Shown here one piece after another: positions 45,578 through 58,064 of a stretch of 64,000 nucleotides of DNA (its first letter is position 1; every line of letters starts with the position of its first letter). This DNA is from Antilocapra americana (taxonomy: Eukaryota > Chordata > Mammalia > Artiodactyla > Antilocapridae). The stretch is from contig ML661885.1 in the NCBI GenBank assembly GCA_007570785.1, forward strand, positions 14,239,733 through 14,303,732, read 5' to 3'. The notes below the pieces were generated by a model. That model was not told the DNA's origin and searched no databases. It saw only the letters and a program-made list of their open reading frames with translations. The translations under genes and the position numbers were made by a program.

Positions 45578-47336
45578 ATGGACAACTTGGAAGAAATGGA
45601 CAAATTCTTAGAAAAGTATAACCTTCCAAAACTGAACCAGAAAGAAATAGAAAATCTTAACATACCCATCACAAGAATGGAAATCAAAACTGTAGTAAAA
45701 AATTTTCCAACAATCAAAAGCCCAGGACCAGATGGCTTAACAGGTGAATTATACCAAAAATTTAGAGAAGAGCTAACATCTATCCTACTCAAACTCTTCC
45801 AGAAAATTGAAGAGGAAGGTAAACTGCCAAACTCATTCTATGAGGCCACCATCACCCTAATACCAAAACCAGACAAAGATGCCACACACAAAAAAGAAAA
45901 CGACAGGCCAATATCAATGATGAACATAGATGCAAAAATCCTCAACAAAATTCTAGCAAACGGAATCCAACAACATATTACAAAGACCAAGTGAGCTTTA
46001 TCCCAGGGATGCAAGGATTCTTCAATATTCACAAATCAATGTGCTACACCACATTAACGAATTGAAAGATAAAAACCATAGCATTATCTCAATAGATGCA
46101 GAGAAAGCCCTTGACAAAATTCAACATCCATTTATGATGAAAACCCTCCAGAAAGCAGGCATAGAAGGAACATACCTCAACATAATAAAAGCTATATATG
46201 ACAAACCCACAGCAAACATTACCCTCAATGGTGAAAAATGGAAAGCATTTCCCCTGAAGTCAGGAACAAGACAAAGCTGCCCACTCTCACCACTACTTTT
46301 CAACATAGTTTTGGAAGTTTTGGCCACAGCAATCAGAGCAGAAAAAGAAATAAAAGGAATCCATATTGGAAAAGAAGAAGTAAAACTCTCTCTGTTTGCA
46401 GATGACATGATCCTCTACATAGAAAACCCTATAGATTCCACCAGAAAATTACTAGAGATAATCACTGAATATAGTAAAGTTGCAGGATATAAAATTAACA
46501 CACAGAAATCCTTTGCATTCCTATACAATAGCAATGAGAAAACAGAAAGAGAAATTAAGGAAACAATTCCTTTCACCATTGCAATGAAAAGAATAAAATA
46601 CTTAGGAATAAATCTACCTAAAGAAACAAAAGCCCTATAAATAGAAAACTATAAAACACTGATGAATGGAATCAAAGAGGACACAAATAGATGGAGAACT
46701 ATACCATGTTTGTGGATTGGAAGAATCAATTAGTGAAAATGAGTACACTACCCAAAGCAATCTATAGATTCAATGCCATTCCTGTCAAGCTACCAATGGT
46801 ATTTTTCAGAGAATTAGAACAAATAATTTCACAATTTGTATGGCAATACAAAAAACCTCAAATAGCCAAAGCAATCTTGAAAAAGAAGAATGGAACTGGA
46901 GGAATCAACCTGCTTGACTTCAGACTGAACTACAAAGCTACAGTCATCAAGACAGTATGGTACTGGCACAAAGACAGAAACATAGATCAATGGAACCAAA
47001 TAGAAAGCCCAGAGATAAATCCATGCACCTGTGTACACCTTATCTTTGACAAAGGAGGCGAAAATATACAATTGAATAAAGAATCTCTTTAACAAGTGGT
47101 GCTGGGAAAACTGGTCAACCACTTGTAAAAGAATGAAACTAGAATACTTTCTAACACCATACACAAAAATAAACTCAAAACGGATTAAAGATCTAAATGT
47201 AAGACCAGAAACTATAAAACTCCCAGAGGAAAACATAGGCAAAACACTCTCTGACATAAGTCACAGCAGGACCTCTATGACCATCTCCCAGCATAATGGA
47301 AATAAAAGCAAAAATAAACAAATGGGACCTAATTAA
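45578..47336 (+). pseudogene. L1 ORF2 reverse-transcriptase region, frameshifted
   Basis: Successive frames give [20 protein letters not shown] (45578-45994), then the RT core with [15 protein letters not shown] (FADD at 46395-46406; frame 46041-46640), a third piece (46691-47092, with [20 protein letters not shown]) and a fourth (47133-47336). Stops and frame changes near 46000, 46640 and 47090 show decay. It would have encoded the RT that copies L1 RNA at the target site. Confidence 0.9.
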
Positions 47337-47741
47337 ACTTAAAAGCTTTTGCACAATGAAGGAAACTGTAAGCAAGGTGAAAAGACATGTCTGATTCTTT
47401 GCAACCTCATGGACTATTGCCCTTCAGGCTCCTCTGTCCATGGGATTCTCCAGGCAAGAATACTGGAGTGGGTTGCCAGGCCCTCCTCCAGAGGATCTTT
47501 CTGACTCAGGGGTCGACCTAGCATCTCATTATGTCTCCTGCATTGCAGGTGGGTTCTTTTACTAATAGCACCACCCAGAAAGCTCCATCAAACAGAAGAG
47601 AGGACAGCAAAATGGTTAGGGAGGAGATGAAGACCATAATTTTGTTTAAGGCAGGTTTCTTCAAATATTATAGCTATGATTTAGGTTATCAATATGAAAT
47701 GATTTTAATTATGTAAAGAAGAAATAGGTATTTTCTTGTCA

Positions 47742-47985
47742 TTCCCCTTCATGTCCAACTCTTTGTGATGCTATGGACTACAACACACCAGGTTGCTCTG
47801 TCCTCCACAATCTCCTGGAGTTTGCTCAAATTCATGTCCATTGAGCCAATGATGCTATCTAACCATCTTATCCTCTGCTGCCACCTTCTTCCTACCCTCA
47901 ATCTTTCCCAGCATCAGAGTCTTTTCCAGTGAGTCAGCTTATCACATCAAGTAGCCAAAGTATTTGAAAGCCAAAGTATTCAGCT
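47742..47985 (-). mobile_element. BovB LINE 3' end, short
   Basis: ATGTCCAACTCTTTGTGATG, CTCCTGGAGTTTGCTCAAAT, AATGATGCTATCTAACCATC and CCCAGCATCAGAGTCTTTTC are the reversed BovB 3' end. The segment AGCCAAAGTATT is duplicated at 47953-47980. The flank to 48535 holds nothing recognised. Confidence 0.88.
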
Positions 47986-48548
47986 TATAGTCCTTATGAT
48001 GGAAAAAATCCATACGTTTTCTTTAGGTACCACCACTCCCAGTTCACATGGGCATGGTGGGGCTGGCCTACTGGCAAGGTAGGTGGGTGGTCTGCTGACT
48101 AAGACCTGGCCAGTCAGAATATTTTATTTTTCCTGACTACAGGAACTGGGTCAGGGAAGTGTTTGCCCCAATCCAGGCAAATTACATCCTTTCCTGGACT
48201 TTTTGGAAATGAAAATTTCCTTTTCTTGAGAGTTTGCCACTAAGATGATATGATATAACCTAAATACAAAGTATCTTGTCACCAGGATGAGGGCATTGGC
48301 TTGAGAATAAAGCCAGCCCAGAGGCAAATGAATCCAAAAAGTAGAGAGAATTGTATTTTAAATAATGTTTTTAAGTGGTTTAATCAGGCATGTCCAAGGT
48401 AAGCATCCCAATACAATTTTCGGGATGAAACAAATATACTGCATACTTTATTTTTTTTTAAAAAGTAGTTTAATTATGTTTCCATCACAACGTCAAAAGA
48501 ATTCTGACTAATACACTTCTTATTTGGCACCTTTCAAACATGTTATCT

Positions 48549-48819
48549 TGGAGAAGGCACTGGCAACCCACTCCAGTACTCTTGCCTGGAAAATCCCATG
48601 AATGGCGGAGCCTGGTAGACTGCAGTCCACGGGGTCGCTAAGAGTTGGACACGACTGAGCACTTTCACTTTCCCTTTTCACTTTCATTCACTGGAGGAGG
48701 AAATGGGAACCCACTCCAAAATTCTTGCCTGGAGAATTCCAGGGATGGGGGGAGCCTGGTGGACTGCTGTCTATGGGGTTGCACAGAGTTGGACATGACT
48801 GAACAACTGAACTGAACTG
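48549..48819 (+). mobile_element. Bov-A2 SINE (dimer) with perfect target-site duplication
   Basis: Two Bov-A units: GGAGAAGGCACTGGCAACCC ... GACTGAGCACTTTCACTTTC, then GGAGGAGGAAATGGGAACCC ... ACTGAACTGAACTG. The 13-bp direct repeat AAACATGTTATCT flanks it exactly (48536-48548 and 48820-48832). Confidence 0.93.
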
Positions 48820-49034
48820 AAACATGTTATCTATGAGTGGCATTTTTCTTTTCTTCTTGTCTTCCTGCCTCCTCACCTAAGTATATTCTAACTTGAATAA
48901 TAAAACAAAAAAATCTATCCCACTTATCAAACGTCAGCATAATGTTCTACTTTTCAGCAACATTAAGCTATTTTTTTTCCTGCCCTAGGCTGACTTTAGA
49001 TTCATAGTATAGTTATATCCTAGAAGAAAACTTT

Positions 49035-49435
49035 GGTACTTGTTTATTGCTGCATATCTAACTACCCCAAAACTTTGTGCTTATAGCAACAATCCTCTTA
49101 TCACGTCTTATGATGTTGTCCGTCTGGCAGGTCCAGGATGGCTTATGCCTGGCATCTTGGTGGGAAAGGCTGGAAGGCTGGGTTTAACTGGGGCCCCTTC
49201 ACATTTAGTCTTGGGACCTCTTTACATGTTCTCTCATGGCAGCTTAGGATTTCATGCATGATCACCCAAGAGGTCTTGGGTGTAAGCTGCAAGACTTATT
49301 AAAGCCATACTTCATTTTAATGGTCAAGCAAGTTACTAAGGCCAACCCCGATTCAAGGGGTAAAGATCGTTAGACTCCATCCTTCAAAGAGAAGAGTCTC
49401 AGGGTATTTGTGGCCATCTTTAACCTGCCCCAGGG
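49035..49435 (-). mobile_element. MLT1-like (MaLR) LTR remnant
   Basis: TGTTTATTGCTGCATATCTA and ACTACCCCAAAACTTTGTGC at the left resemble the reversed MLT1 end. TCTCATGGCAGCTTAGG and ATCTTTAACCTGCCCC occur in the expected order. Non-coding. Confidence 0.55.
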
Positions 49436-49439
49436 TGGA

Positions 49440-49617
49440 ACAGCAGTGGAAAGAAACAAACTTGGGCTTTGGGCTTGGACAAACCCTGTCTAAGAAGGCT
49501 TCATCACTACCTAGTTGTAGTTACTTAACCTCAGTTTGTAAAGTCGGGGATAATATATTCTTTCTCAAAGACTTTTGACAATCAAGTGAAATAGTTTGTG
49601 TGAAGTACTCTAGGACG
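49440..49617 (+). repeat. MIR SINE relic
   Basis: ATCACTACCTAGTTGTAGTT, ACTTAACCTCAGTTTGTAAA and GTGTGAAGTACTCTAGG follow MIR. Confidence 0.7.
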
Positions 49618-49825
49618 GGCTTCTAAGTGGCACTAGTGGTAAAGAACCTGCCTATCAGTGCAGGAGACATAAGAGACTCAGGTTTGATCCCTGGGTTGGG
49701 AAGATCTCCTGGAACCCACTCCACTATTCTTGCCTGGAAAATCCCATGGACAAGGAGCCTGGTGGGCTATAGTCCATGGGGTTGCAAAGAGTCAGACATG
49801 ACTTAGAGACTAAACAGCAGCTAGA
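49618..49825 (+). mobile_element. Bov-A type SINE
   Basis: GGGCTTCTAAGTGGCACTAG ... CTATTCTTGCCTGGAAAATC ... GACTTAGAGACTAAACAGCA. Confidence 0.92.
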
Positions 49826-49987
49826 AGTCTCTCAGTTGTGACAGATTGTTAAATATGCTGAGATTTTGTCTCCATCTGTTACCTTTCACTGTGTGGAGGC
49901 ATTGTGGGTGGTCAAAAACTAATTCAAAAACTCCAGCTGCCTCTTGGTTCCAGAGCCTACCTAATTTCAGGTTGTTATCAATAAAAT

Positions 49988-50212
49988 TTGGCTTCCCAGG
50001 TGGCACTAGTGGTGAAGAACCTGCTTGCCAATGCAGGAGACATGAGAGACGTGTGTTTGATCCCTGGGTTGGAAAGATCCCCCTGGAGAAGGAAATGGCA
50101 ACCCATGGCAGTATTCTTGCCTGGAGAACCCCATGGACAGAAGAACCTGGAGGGCTTCAGTCCATAGTGTTGCAAAGAGTTAGACATGACTGATGAGACT
50201 TGGCACAGCACC
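49988..50212 (+). mobile_element. Bov-A type SINE
   Basis: GGCTTCCCAGGTGGCACTAG ... AGTATTCTTGCCTGGAGAAC ... GACTTGGCACAGCACCAACA. It is the closest relative in the window of the copy at 49618, sharing the GTGGCACTAGTGGT variant. Confidence 0.92.
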
Positions 50213-52544
50213 AACAAAATTAATCTACCTGAGGCCAGAATCATTTGTTTTATCGAGAAACAGTTGTCATCAAAAGGCAGTAATTCCAACATCTTTCTGC
50301 AGGACTGTACTTCCCTTTCAACATGGGATTCCCAAGCCCTTACCACAAACTTGATTCAGATCAGGGCTGAGTACGGTTTAGCCAAGCAGTATCATTAAAG
50401 GGCATTAGAAAATCTAGTTGAGAGCTCAACAGTTCATCTGTGTAGAAATCTCATCCATGACATCTGGGATACCCAGTCAGCCTCAGAATTCCCCTGGTAT
50501 TGATGTCAGTGCAGAAATGTTGTTCTGCATTTGTAAAGTCCCTTCCTCTTGATCCATTGTCTTCCCTCCTCTTGTGTCATTATAATCATAATAAATTGGA
50601 TCTGCATGCTTGCTGCCTGGATGGAAATAAATTTTATGGTTCTAGTATAATGGGAAAAGAGAAGAGACACGCATAATACTCATACTTGGAATTGCTAAAC
50701 TTGGAGCCAATATAGTTGTACCCATAGCTGAGTCTGTGAGTTTGTATTTGCTATATGAATTCCTAAGTGCTACTGCTATAAGTTATGTGCAGGGGGTGTC
50801 ATTACTGAATTATGAATCTTCTGTACTAGAAGGCGTAATATTTTGTTCAGTGCTTTGCATAAAATTTTTCAAGTGTCATAAGTAGTATATGGATCTGGCC
50901 ATCATTTTTGAGTTGTTTGAGAAAAGTAGTCTCTTTTAAAGGCGTCTTGTTTGAAGTTTTGCGAAAAAGCCATCATTGTACTTCCACTGATCATCTCTTA
51001 AACTGTTTGTGTTTTTACTTCTTTAAGGCATCTCATGTTGCAGTACTGAGGGAATCTGGAATGTGGGTTTGCAGATTCAGTTCAGAGGAGCAGGCCAGCT
51101 GGGAGCCCTGCACAGATACTACTAGCCACTTCTGTGGGAAAACAGAAACCTCTCCCACCACTAATGACCCCTATAGAGACAATCAACTTTTTTTTTAAAG
51201 ATATATATTTTTAATAGTAGTTATTAAAAATCTGAATTTTTAAAATTAAGATATTTCTATTCAAACATTTAGAAGAAATGAAAGAAAGATGATAAATACA
51301 TTTTTTAAATTGATGGTAATGTCAATCAGGTCAACAGTAGTTTATTTAACCAAGACATTACATATCTCCTCTATCTGTTTCACATTTTAAGATCACTCTA
51401 GGTAAGGAGATAGCTCTAAGAAGGTATGTGTTAGATTGAAAATTATAGTCTCTCTTTGGTATTATCACCACAGTATTTTTCTGATAATTACAAAAATCCC
51501 AGCTTTTGCTCTTTTCATTGTTCTGTTTCATTTAGGGCTTCATTGTCACTATTTGAACTGTGTTTACTCCAGTAAACTACAGCCACAGTAAGATCTCCTC
51601 TGTTATCTTACATGGAAACATTCATTGGATAATATTTGTACATTGCTTTGAATTCCTCCAAAGTATGCACATTGTTCCCTATATTCAATATGTGCTAAAT
51701 AGGTCTCATAAAATACCCAATGTCATTTTTTTTCACTATTACTTTAAAACAGCACAATTTTAGAATATATGTAAGTCCTGCTAACTAAAATATCTACCCT
51801 CTTTCCATTTTATCAGCATATTTACCGCCTACCTATTTTCTCTGTTTGGTTACATTTTATCACACAGAAAAAATAAGTATTTCTAGACTAATGGAAACCA
51901 ATAGTCACACTGAACCAATTAAAGCAAGCAGAGGAAAGAATTAGCTGAGAAAAATCTGTGGTGTTTTATGGATGAGATTTTATGCACAATATCATACCTC
52001 ACATTATCATAACTCACAGACTTCTTACTTTCTTAATGAATGACAATGGCAAATCTGGAAAACATCTGCCTTGGAAAAGAACACTAACTGCTCTCAGCTT
52101 AAAAAATGTTGCTCGGCTATTACTGTATAGCAGCCATGCGTATCATATTGTGGTATGAGATGTCTTGGTTGTAAGAAATTAACATTCTCCTGTTTGATTT
52201 CAAATTGTCTAGAACAGAATCCTGGCATAACTCAAATCATTGTAAAGCCACAGTTGCAATAAAGAACATGATTTACTATTAAGCAAGTCTTCAACACTGC
52301 TGCTCAATTCCCAGAAATCATTATGACTTGGACGAATAAAATTTAGCAAACTGTTCTGTGATTTTGTGCAATCTAAAAAGAAAACATTCAATATAAAAAT
52401 GAAATCTAAAAGCAACTTCTCATTTATATAGCTAACCATTTTGACTGGTAAGCATAGTTTGGCAGCACAAATAAAATATTTTCTTTAAATGTCATTACAA
52501 CCTCATTACAACCTCAAGAGCAGCTACCATCATAAGTTTGTCAA
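50213..52544. other. No gene or repeat recognised
   Basis: AT-rich intergenic sequence. Open frames of up to 96 codons have no domain or homology that I recognise. Confidence 0.4.
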
Positions 52545-52650
52545 AGTAATTCTCTGGTGGTCCAATGGTTAGGACTCCGTGCTTTCACTGCTGAGGCCTG
52601 GGTTCAATCCCTGGTTGGGGAACTAAGATCCCACAAGCCAACTGATATTT
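52545..52650 (+). mobile_element. CHR-type tRNA-derived SINE, short copy
   Basis: AATTCTCTGGTGGTCCAATG, GGTTAGGACTCCGTGC and GGGTTCAATCCCTGGTTGGG form the tRNA-like head; most of the body is missing. It is not a working tRNA gene. Confidence 0.85.
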
Positions 52651-53243
52651 GGAAGATGAAAGAATGACACTTTTAGAAAAAGGAATAAGAAACAATTCCA
52701 GTATCATTTGTGCATTGCATGTCCTAATTTTTCGAGTTATTGTTCAGTAGTTCTGAAAGTTAAAAGTAGCTGTTGATTCATTTTTATTTTCTTGAAAGTG
52801 GGAAGTAAGATCACAGTAAACTGCTTTCTCACTTTGAATACGTGTTCTCATTGCACTCATACTGTATTATTAATTTCTAAACCACCACGAAAGCATAGAG
52901 TTTGGCAAAATGCTAATTATTTCTTTCTTGGCTTAGAAAATAAATTTGGTCATGGAAAAGAATTCATTTCTGGACTATCTCAGATATTTGTCATCATCTT
53001 TTGTTTTTTTCATTTCAGTAGTGATGCCTTATTATTACAAACTGTGAAAGTTTTCATTCAAGAGTGACTTTATCCAAGACATTATCTAATGGAACAGCTG
53101 GTACCCTTGTTCATATTGACCCTGAACTGTTGAGAAGTTCGCAATTCTCACAGGCTTTTGACTTGCTTTTGTTATAAAAAGAGCAAGGTCTGAATGACTT
53201 ATATTAACTATTTAGCCTATTCTCTATTATTTTATCTTATTTT
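52651..53243. other. No gene or repeat recognised
   Basis: AT-rich; a 91-codon open frame at 52792-53067 has no identifiable domain. Confidence 0.35.
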
Positions 53244-53365
53244 ATTTTTTTTTTTGGCTTCACTGTGTGGCACGTGGGATCTTAGTTCCCCAACCAGGGA
53301 TTGAACCTGCACCCCCTGCATTGGAAGCTAGGAGTCTTAACCACTGGACCACCGGGGAAGTCCCT
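53244..53365 (-). mobile_element. CHR-type tRNA-derived SINE, short copy
   Basis: T-rich left end, then GATCTTAGTTCCCCAACCAG, GGATTGAACCTGCACCCC and CCACCGGGGAAGTCCC: the reversed counterpart of the copy at 52545. Confidence 0.87.
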
Positions 53366-54519
53366 TTTGTTATGTTGAAATAATTCACATGAATTGAAGA
53401 AAGAATTTTCCCATATACCAACTGAGTTTTAAATATTCAGTTGATTTACTTTCAAACATTTTTTACTATCAGAAATGCTCTCAAGATGTGCCCTCCAATT
53501 CATAATTTTATGTATCAGTATATGATAGATACAGATGTATATCTGTTTTTAGATATTTCTACTGTTTAGCCCAAAGCATAAGCAGATTTGAATTTTTAAT
53601 CTTATTAGTTCCAGAAGACAAACCTAGTAGTGTGTAAAGAGGACTGAGTCAAATTGATGGTGGCTTGTGAACAGGCTCTGAACAGAATCATATACTGTTT
53701 ATGGTTGTCTTTTGCATGCAGGTGCATTGTGGGAAAGTAACCCACCTCTGAAGTCACATCGTAAGAAATTAACAATGCTGTATTTGTTTCTGTTTAATAT
53801 TTCTCATATTTCTTATTCTCATTCTGTAGGAATGCATTCTAATCCAAGCACACATTCTCATACATTCATTAATCCTTGTGCTCCAAAATGATTCACATGA
53901 AAACTCAAAATCAGATGGTTTCATGTGTTCCAACTTAGCTTTTGCTAAAACAGGGTCATCCTTGAACTTGTCATCTGCTGAGATATTGAATTCCCTAATT
54001 CATTCAATTACATGATCTTAAGAATGTGGCCATTTGCCATTTCTGTCTCAATTTTGAACACATGTTTTTGCATCTCACTGTTCAGCTTAGGAACCCCTCA
54101 ATTATAAATGACCTAATGGAAAAAAAGAGTAAATCATTTAAGAAACTACCTAAGCAATACATAAAGATGTTATTTCTGTTTAAAAATAAAGTATTATTAG
54201 TATAGTTTTCCTGGTGATGACAAATTTTAACTCTTTAAAGCATGCTACTGCAATATCTGAATTAAAAATTGTTTAAAGAGTAAAATATTTCTTTAGTTTT
54301 AAGAATTCACATATACCTAATGAAGTTTTAATCAGGGTGATATTTTGAGAGAAAATCAATTGTCATTTTTCCCTACTTTAAAACAGTATACTAATTCTGG
54401 ACTAATTTAATTGTAAAAAATATTTTCACACGTGAATATTGTTACTCAGTTTTCTTCTAAGAATGGACAGAAGTTAATTTCGGATATTTATAATTAAATG
54501 GTTGAGTCAAATTAAACAT
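53366..54519. other. No gene or repeat recognised
   Basis: AT-rich intergenic sequence. Confidence 0.4.
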
Positions 54520-54655
54520 AATTTGTCTTCTTCACTGGACTAAAAATTCCTTAAGGGCAGAGATTGTGTCTTTTTCATTCCCCAGATAGAGAAATGACTA
54601 GGACAGAATTTGGCATGTAGTAGGTGCTCATTAAATGTGACTGAATTGATCTAAA
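54520..54655 (+). repeat. L2 LINE 3' end relic
   Basis: AATTCCTTAAGGGCAGAGAT, TGTGTCTTTTTC and GGCATGTAGTAGGTGCTCAT then TAAATGTGACTGAAT match the L2 terminus. Confidence 0.7.
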
Positions 54656-55699
54656 TCTTTATGTGGCCTGATATAAAACACCTATTTTATTTTTATCATA
54701 CAGCCTTCAACTAAAGGATAAAATATAAGCTCATATTTTGCATTTATCCCATGTCTTCTAAAAATCCTTTTCAGATCACTTTCGCATAGTTACACTACTT
54801 GATCCTTTTGGAGTGATGAGTCTAATAAGTCTTACCAGTCCATTTTTCTTGTTTGAAGTCATACTTCTGGCTAATTAATTACACGGCAGGAACTGGAAAC
54901 TAACTTATTTTCTTTTAAAAACTTGTAGGCCCTTTGTCTATTCACTGTCTTATGAGCATTATGTGGGATGGGTCAGATTGCCTCTTTGCAGAAAAGACTT
55001 CTTTCTTCAATTTGGAAATGAGAGTGCTCAAAAGACTATCACTTCTACACAAACAACAAGAAAAAAAGACTGACAAGTGGAAATTAATGCTATTTGAACC
55101 GGTGAAAGAATTGAGATTTCAGGGTGAACAACTACCCTGAAATATGGGGAGAGACAAGTGTTTGCAAAGAAAAATGTTGCCAGATTCATATAAGCCAAAG
55201 AGAAGATTCAGCTAGAAGTTTTTAATGAATTTCTAAAGCCTGGGTGGGAGGGTGAAGCCCTGGGGCTGCAGACATTCGTGCGTATATGGGGTCACAGTCA
55301 CAGAAGAATTTTCCTCTAGGAACTCCCAGGGTAGGTTGAGGAGAGGCCTAGGAAAACTTCCCCTGTGATATGGCTGAACAGGGGAGGGAACAGAAGCCAC
55401 TGCCAACACTGCCAGATTCACCTTCGATATCATCTAAGAGGAACAAAAGCCTTACCATACAGGGAAAAGGAAACAAAGGTATGGACTAAGGCATCTGGGG
55501 GATAGCTGAGACCATGTAGACCTGGTATTACCCCCAGGGAAGGAACAGGAATACTTAAGAATGTCACAGACCTGAGACCTAGGTTCATAATGCTTGCCTA
55601 AATTTGAGGCTTAATAAGAACATCTCTTTTCACCACTCCCCCTATTATTCTCAAATAAAATTGAGAATGGAATACAACTGGGAGAGCTGTAGGAGACAG
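54656..55699. other. No gene recognised
   Basis: Nothing identified with confidence. The right part may already belong to the L1/HAL1-like relic that follows. Confidence 0.35.
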
Positions 55700-56371
55700 A
55701 ATCTATCTTTTGCACAAAGGAAAAGAAAAGAAAAAAAAAAACCTTAGCCAAAATAGAAGACCCAGAGCCAAGCAGGAAGCAAACTTCAAACCCAGCCCAA
55801 TTCCTGACTTGATGGGCATGAACTCCTATACTAACAGCCCATCAGAGGGAAATGTGTGCCCATCTCCAAGTATAACAATTATGTAACCCAATATTTATTT
55901 TGTCTTGTACAATACATCCAACTTTAAACAAAAAAAATTAGGCATACAAAGAGGGAAGAAAAAACACAGTTTAAAATGACAAAGGAGTCAATAGAGCTAG
56001 ACTCAGATATAACCCATATGTTGGACCTATCCTATAGAGATTTAAAATAGTTATGGTTAATATGGTAAAAGCTGTAGCTGAAAAGGTAGACAGCATACCT
56101 GGTTGAGTAGATACTTGGAACAGAGACATGGAAACTATAAAAATGAAAATCCTAGAAAAGAATAAATCAGTAGCAGAGATGCAGGATGCTTTCAGTGATT
56201 TTTGCCAGTAGATTTAAGATAGCTGGAAAAAGAGCCAATGAACTTGAAAATGGAACTAGGTCAATAGAAATTACCCAAAATGAAACACACAGAGAAAAAA
56301 AAAGAATGATACCAAAGAGAATAGAGCATCCAGTGGCTAAAGGACAATACCAAATGATCTAACATATGCAT

Positions 56372-56585
56372 AATTGAAACTCCAGGAGCTCAGATGGTAA
56401 AGAATCTGTCCGCAGTGTGAGAGACTGAGGTTCGATCGCTGGCTTGGGAAGATCCCCTGGAGAGGGGAATGGCTGCCCACTCCAGTATTCTTGCCTGGAG
56501 AATCTCATGGACAGAGGAGCCTGGCAGGTTACAGTTAATGGGGTCGCAGAGTCTGATACTATTGAGTGACTAACACTCAGGAGAA
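56372..56585 (+). mobile_element. Bov-A type SINE
   Basis: CCAGGAGCTCAGATGGTAAA ... AGTATTCTTGCCTGGAGAAT ... TATTGAGTGACTAACACTCA. Confidence 0.92.
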
Positions 56586-56880
56586 CAAAAAGAGTAGAGG
56601 GCAGAAAAAATATTTGAAGAAATATGAGTAAGAAATTAAAAAAAAAAACCAACACCTGTGAACATCATGCTCTAAATCCTGAAAGCTGAAGACATAGGAA
56701 AAAACAGTGAAGACAGCCTGAGGGAAAAATGATGTTACATTGATGAACAAGGAAGAGAATTACAGCAGACTTCTCATTAGAAATCATGTAAAGAAGAAGG
56801 CAATAGAATGATGTCTGTAAAGTTTTGAAAAGGAAAAAATCTGACATATCTAGTAGAAACTATCTTTCAATTGTGAAGCA

Positions 56881-57160
56881 GGGGACTTCCCTGGTGGTCC
56901 AGTGGTTAAGAATCCACTTGCCTATGTATGGGACATGGGTTCAGTCCCTGGTCCGGGAAGATCCCATATGCTGCAGAGAACTAAGCCCAAGTGCCACAAC
57001 TACTGAAACTGCTCTGGATGCTGTGCTCCACAACAAGAGAAACCACTGCAGTGAGAAGCCTGTGCATCAGAGTGAAGAGCAGACCCTGACTGCTGCAACC
57101 AGAGAGAGCCCACGCACAGCAATGCAGACCCAGCATGGTCATAAATAAACAATAATTTTT
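56881..57160 (+). mobile_element. CHR-type tRNA-derived SINE, near full length
   Basis: GGGGACTTCCCTGGTGGTCC head, GGTTCAGTCCCTGGTCCGGG box, CACTGCAGTGAGAAGCCTGT body and CATAAATAAACAATAA tail. Confidence 0.9.
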
Positions 57161-57540
57161 AAAAATTGGAAGTAGAAGCGAAGCCTTTCTCAGATAAACA
57201 AAAATTGGTGTAAATGATTACCACAGATCTACTCTGCAAGAGGACTTGAAGTTTTCAAGTAGAAGAAATATGATACCAGCAACTTGGATTTATACAGAAA
57301 ATAAAGAATGAAGCTAAAATGGAATGTTTTGTTAATTGGTACTTGTTCTAAATTCTAACTATTTAAACTTGTAACAATGTATTTATTCCATAAATAAAAA
57401 TGACATGTATGACAATTGTGGCACAAGGAATGGAAGGACTTGGGAATGTACTGTCACATTGTATATGAAGTGGTATAATATTCTTTGAAGGAAAATTCAT
57501 AACCCTTACAAAGTTAAATATTAAAAAAAAGTATCAAGCC

Positions 57541-58064
57541 TCTATAAGGAAGACACTGACTCACCATGGTTCCTTCTTGCTGAGGAAGGAAGTCAGTCAG
57601 GAAGTTATGCTTCTGCCACATGGCAGCCACAGATTTTAAAGTGACTGGAAAGACTCTTATGGACCCAGAAGTGATGGTTCACTGAAGATTTACCCTAACC
57701 GTCCGCCATATAAAATCCTTGGGGAAGATGTGTCCTGACTTGATCAGAGGCTCAAAGGAAAAGAACCTTAAAGTGAAAAGGCTGGTTTAGATGTCTGCCA
57801 GCACTGACAGTCACTATGAGAAACACTCTTTGTGGTGAAGATTCTAAGACTTGCCAGCATTTCCAGAAGATTCTTAAATGACTCATTCGCTTGGACAATC
57901 CTTCTGAGAGAGTTTAGCAAATTACTTCTATTATTATCGAGCCAAGAGTAGAGGAAATCACCATTGTGTTGCTTAAATCAACTATTTTAATAAATTGATT
58001 ATTAGTCATTGAAAAAAGAGGCACAAATAATAAATAATTGTACGAGATAAAATAGATCATTGAA
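57541..58064. other. No gene or repeat recognised
   Basis: Mixed sequence; no supported feature. Confidence 0.35.

Larger units (their letters stand above)
43679..47385 (-). mobile_element. Ruminant L1 with inverted 5' part (twin-primed insertion)
   Basis: The poly(T) at the left marks the 3' end of a minus-strand L1. 43679-44775 is the reversed 3'UTR and ORF2 C-terminus. At 44775/44776 the orientation flips: 44776-47385 runs on the plus strand from the ORF2 endonuclease to the exact point where the 3' segment begins (both ends share GACA). Flanking copies CATGTCTGACTCTTT (43664-43678) and CATGTCTGATTCTTT (47386-47400) are the target-site duplication. ORF2 is broken by stops and frameshifts. 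Confidence 0.93.
43640..47580 (-). mobile_element. Bov-tA SINE split by an L1 insertion
   Basis: The first part (43640-43678, TGTGCATGCTAAGTCACTTC...) and the second (47386-47580, ...GCAACCTCATGGACTATTGC to ATAGCACCACCCAGAAAGC) are one reversed Bov SINE interrupted by 3.7 kb of L1. The junction bases are duplicated on both sides. Confidence 0.9.
55700..57540 (+). mobile_element. HAL1/old-L1-like relic with two SINE insertions
   Basis: ATAGAGATTTAAAATAGTTA, ATGGTTAATATGGTAAAAGC, CAGAGACATGGAAACTATAA and CAATAGAAATTACCCAAAAT follow the ORF1 region of HAL1 or an old L1. It resumes after SINEs at 56372-56585 and 56881-57160 (for example CAGCAGACTTCTCATTAGAA). Degraded. HAL1 is favoured because no ORF2 follows. 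Confidence 0.6.

Noticed and set aside
52560..52625. tRNA-like sequence with a GGTTCAATCC box
   Set aside because: It is the tRNA-derived head of a CHR SINE; the acceptor stem and terminator of a real tRNA gene are absent.
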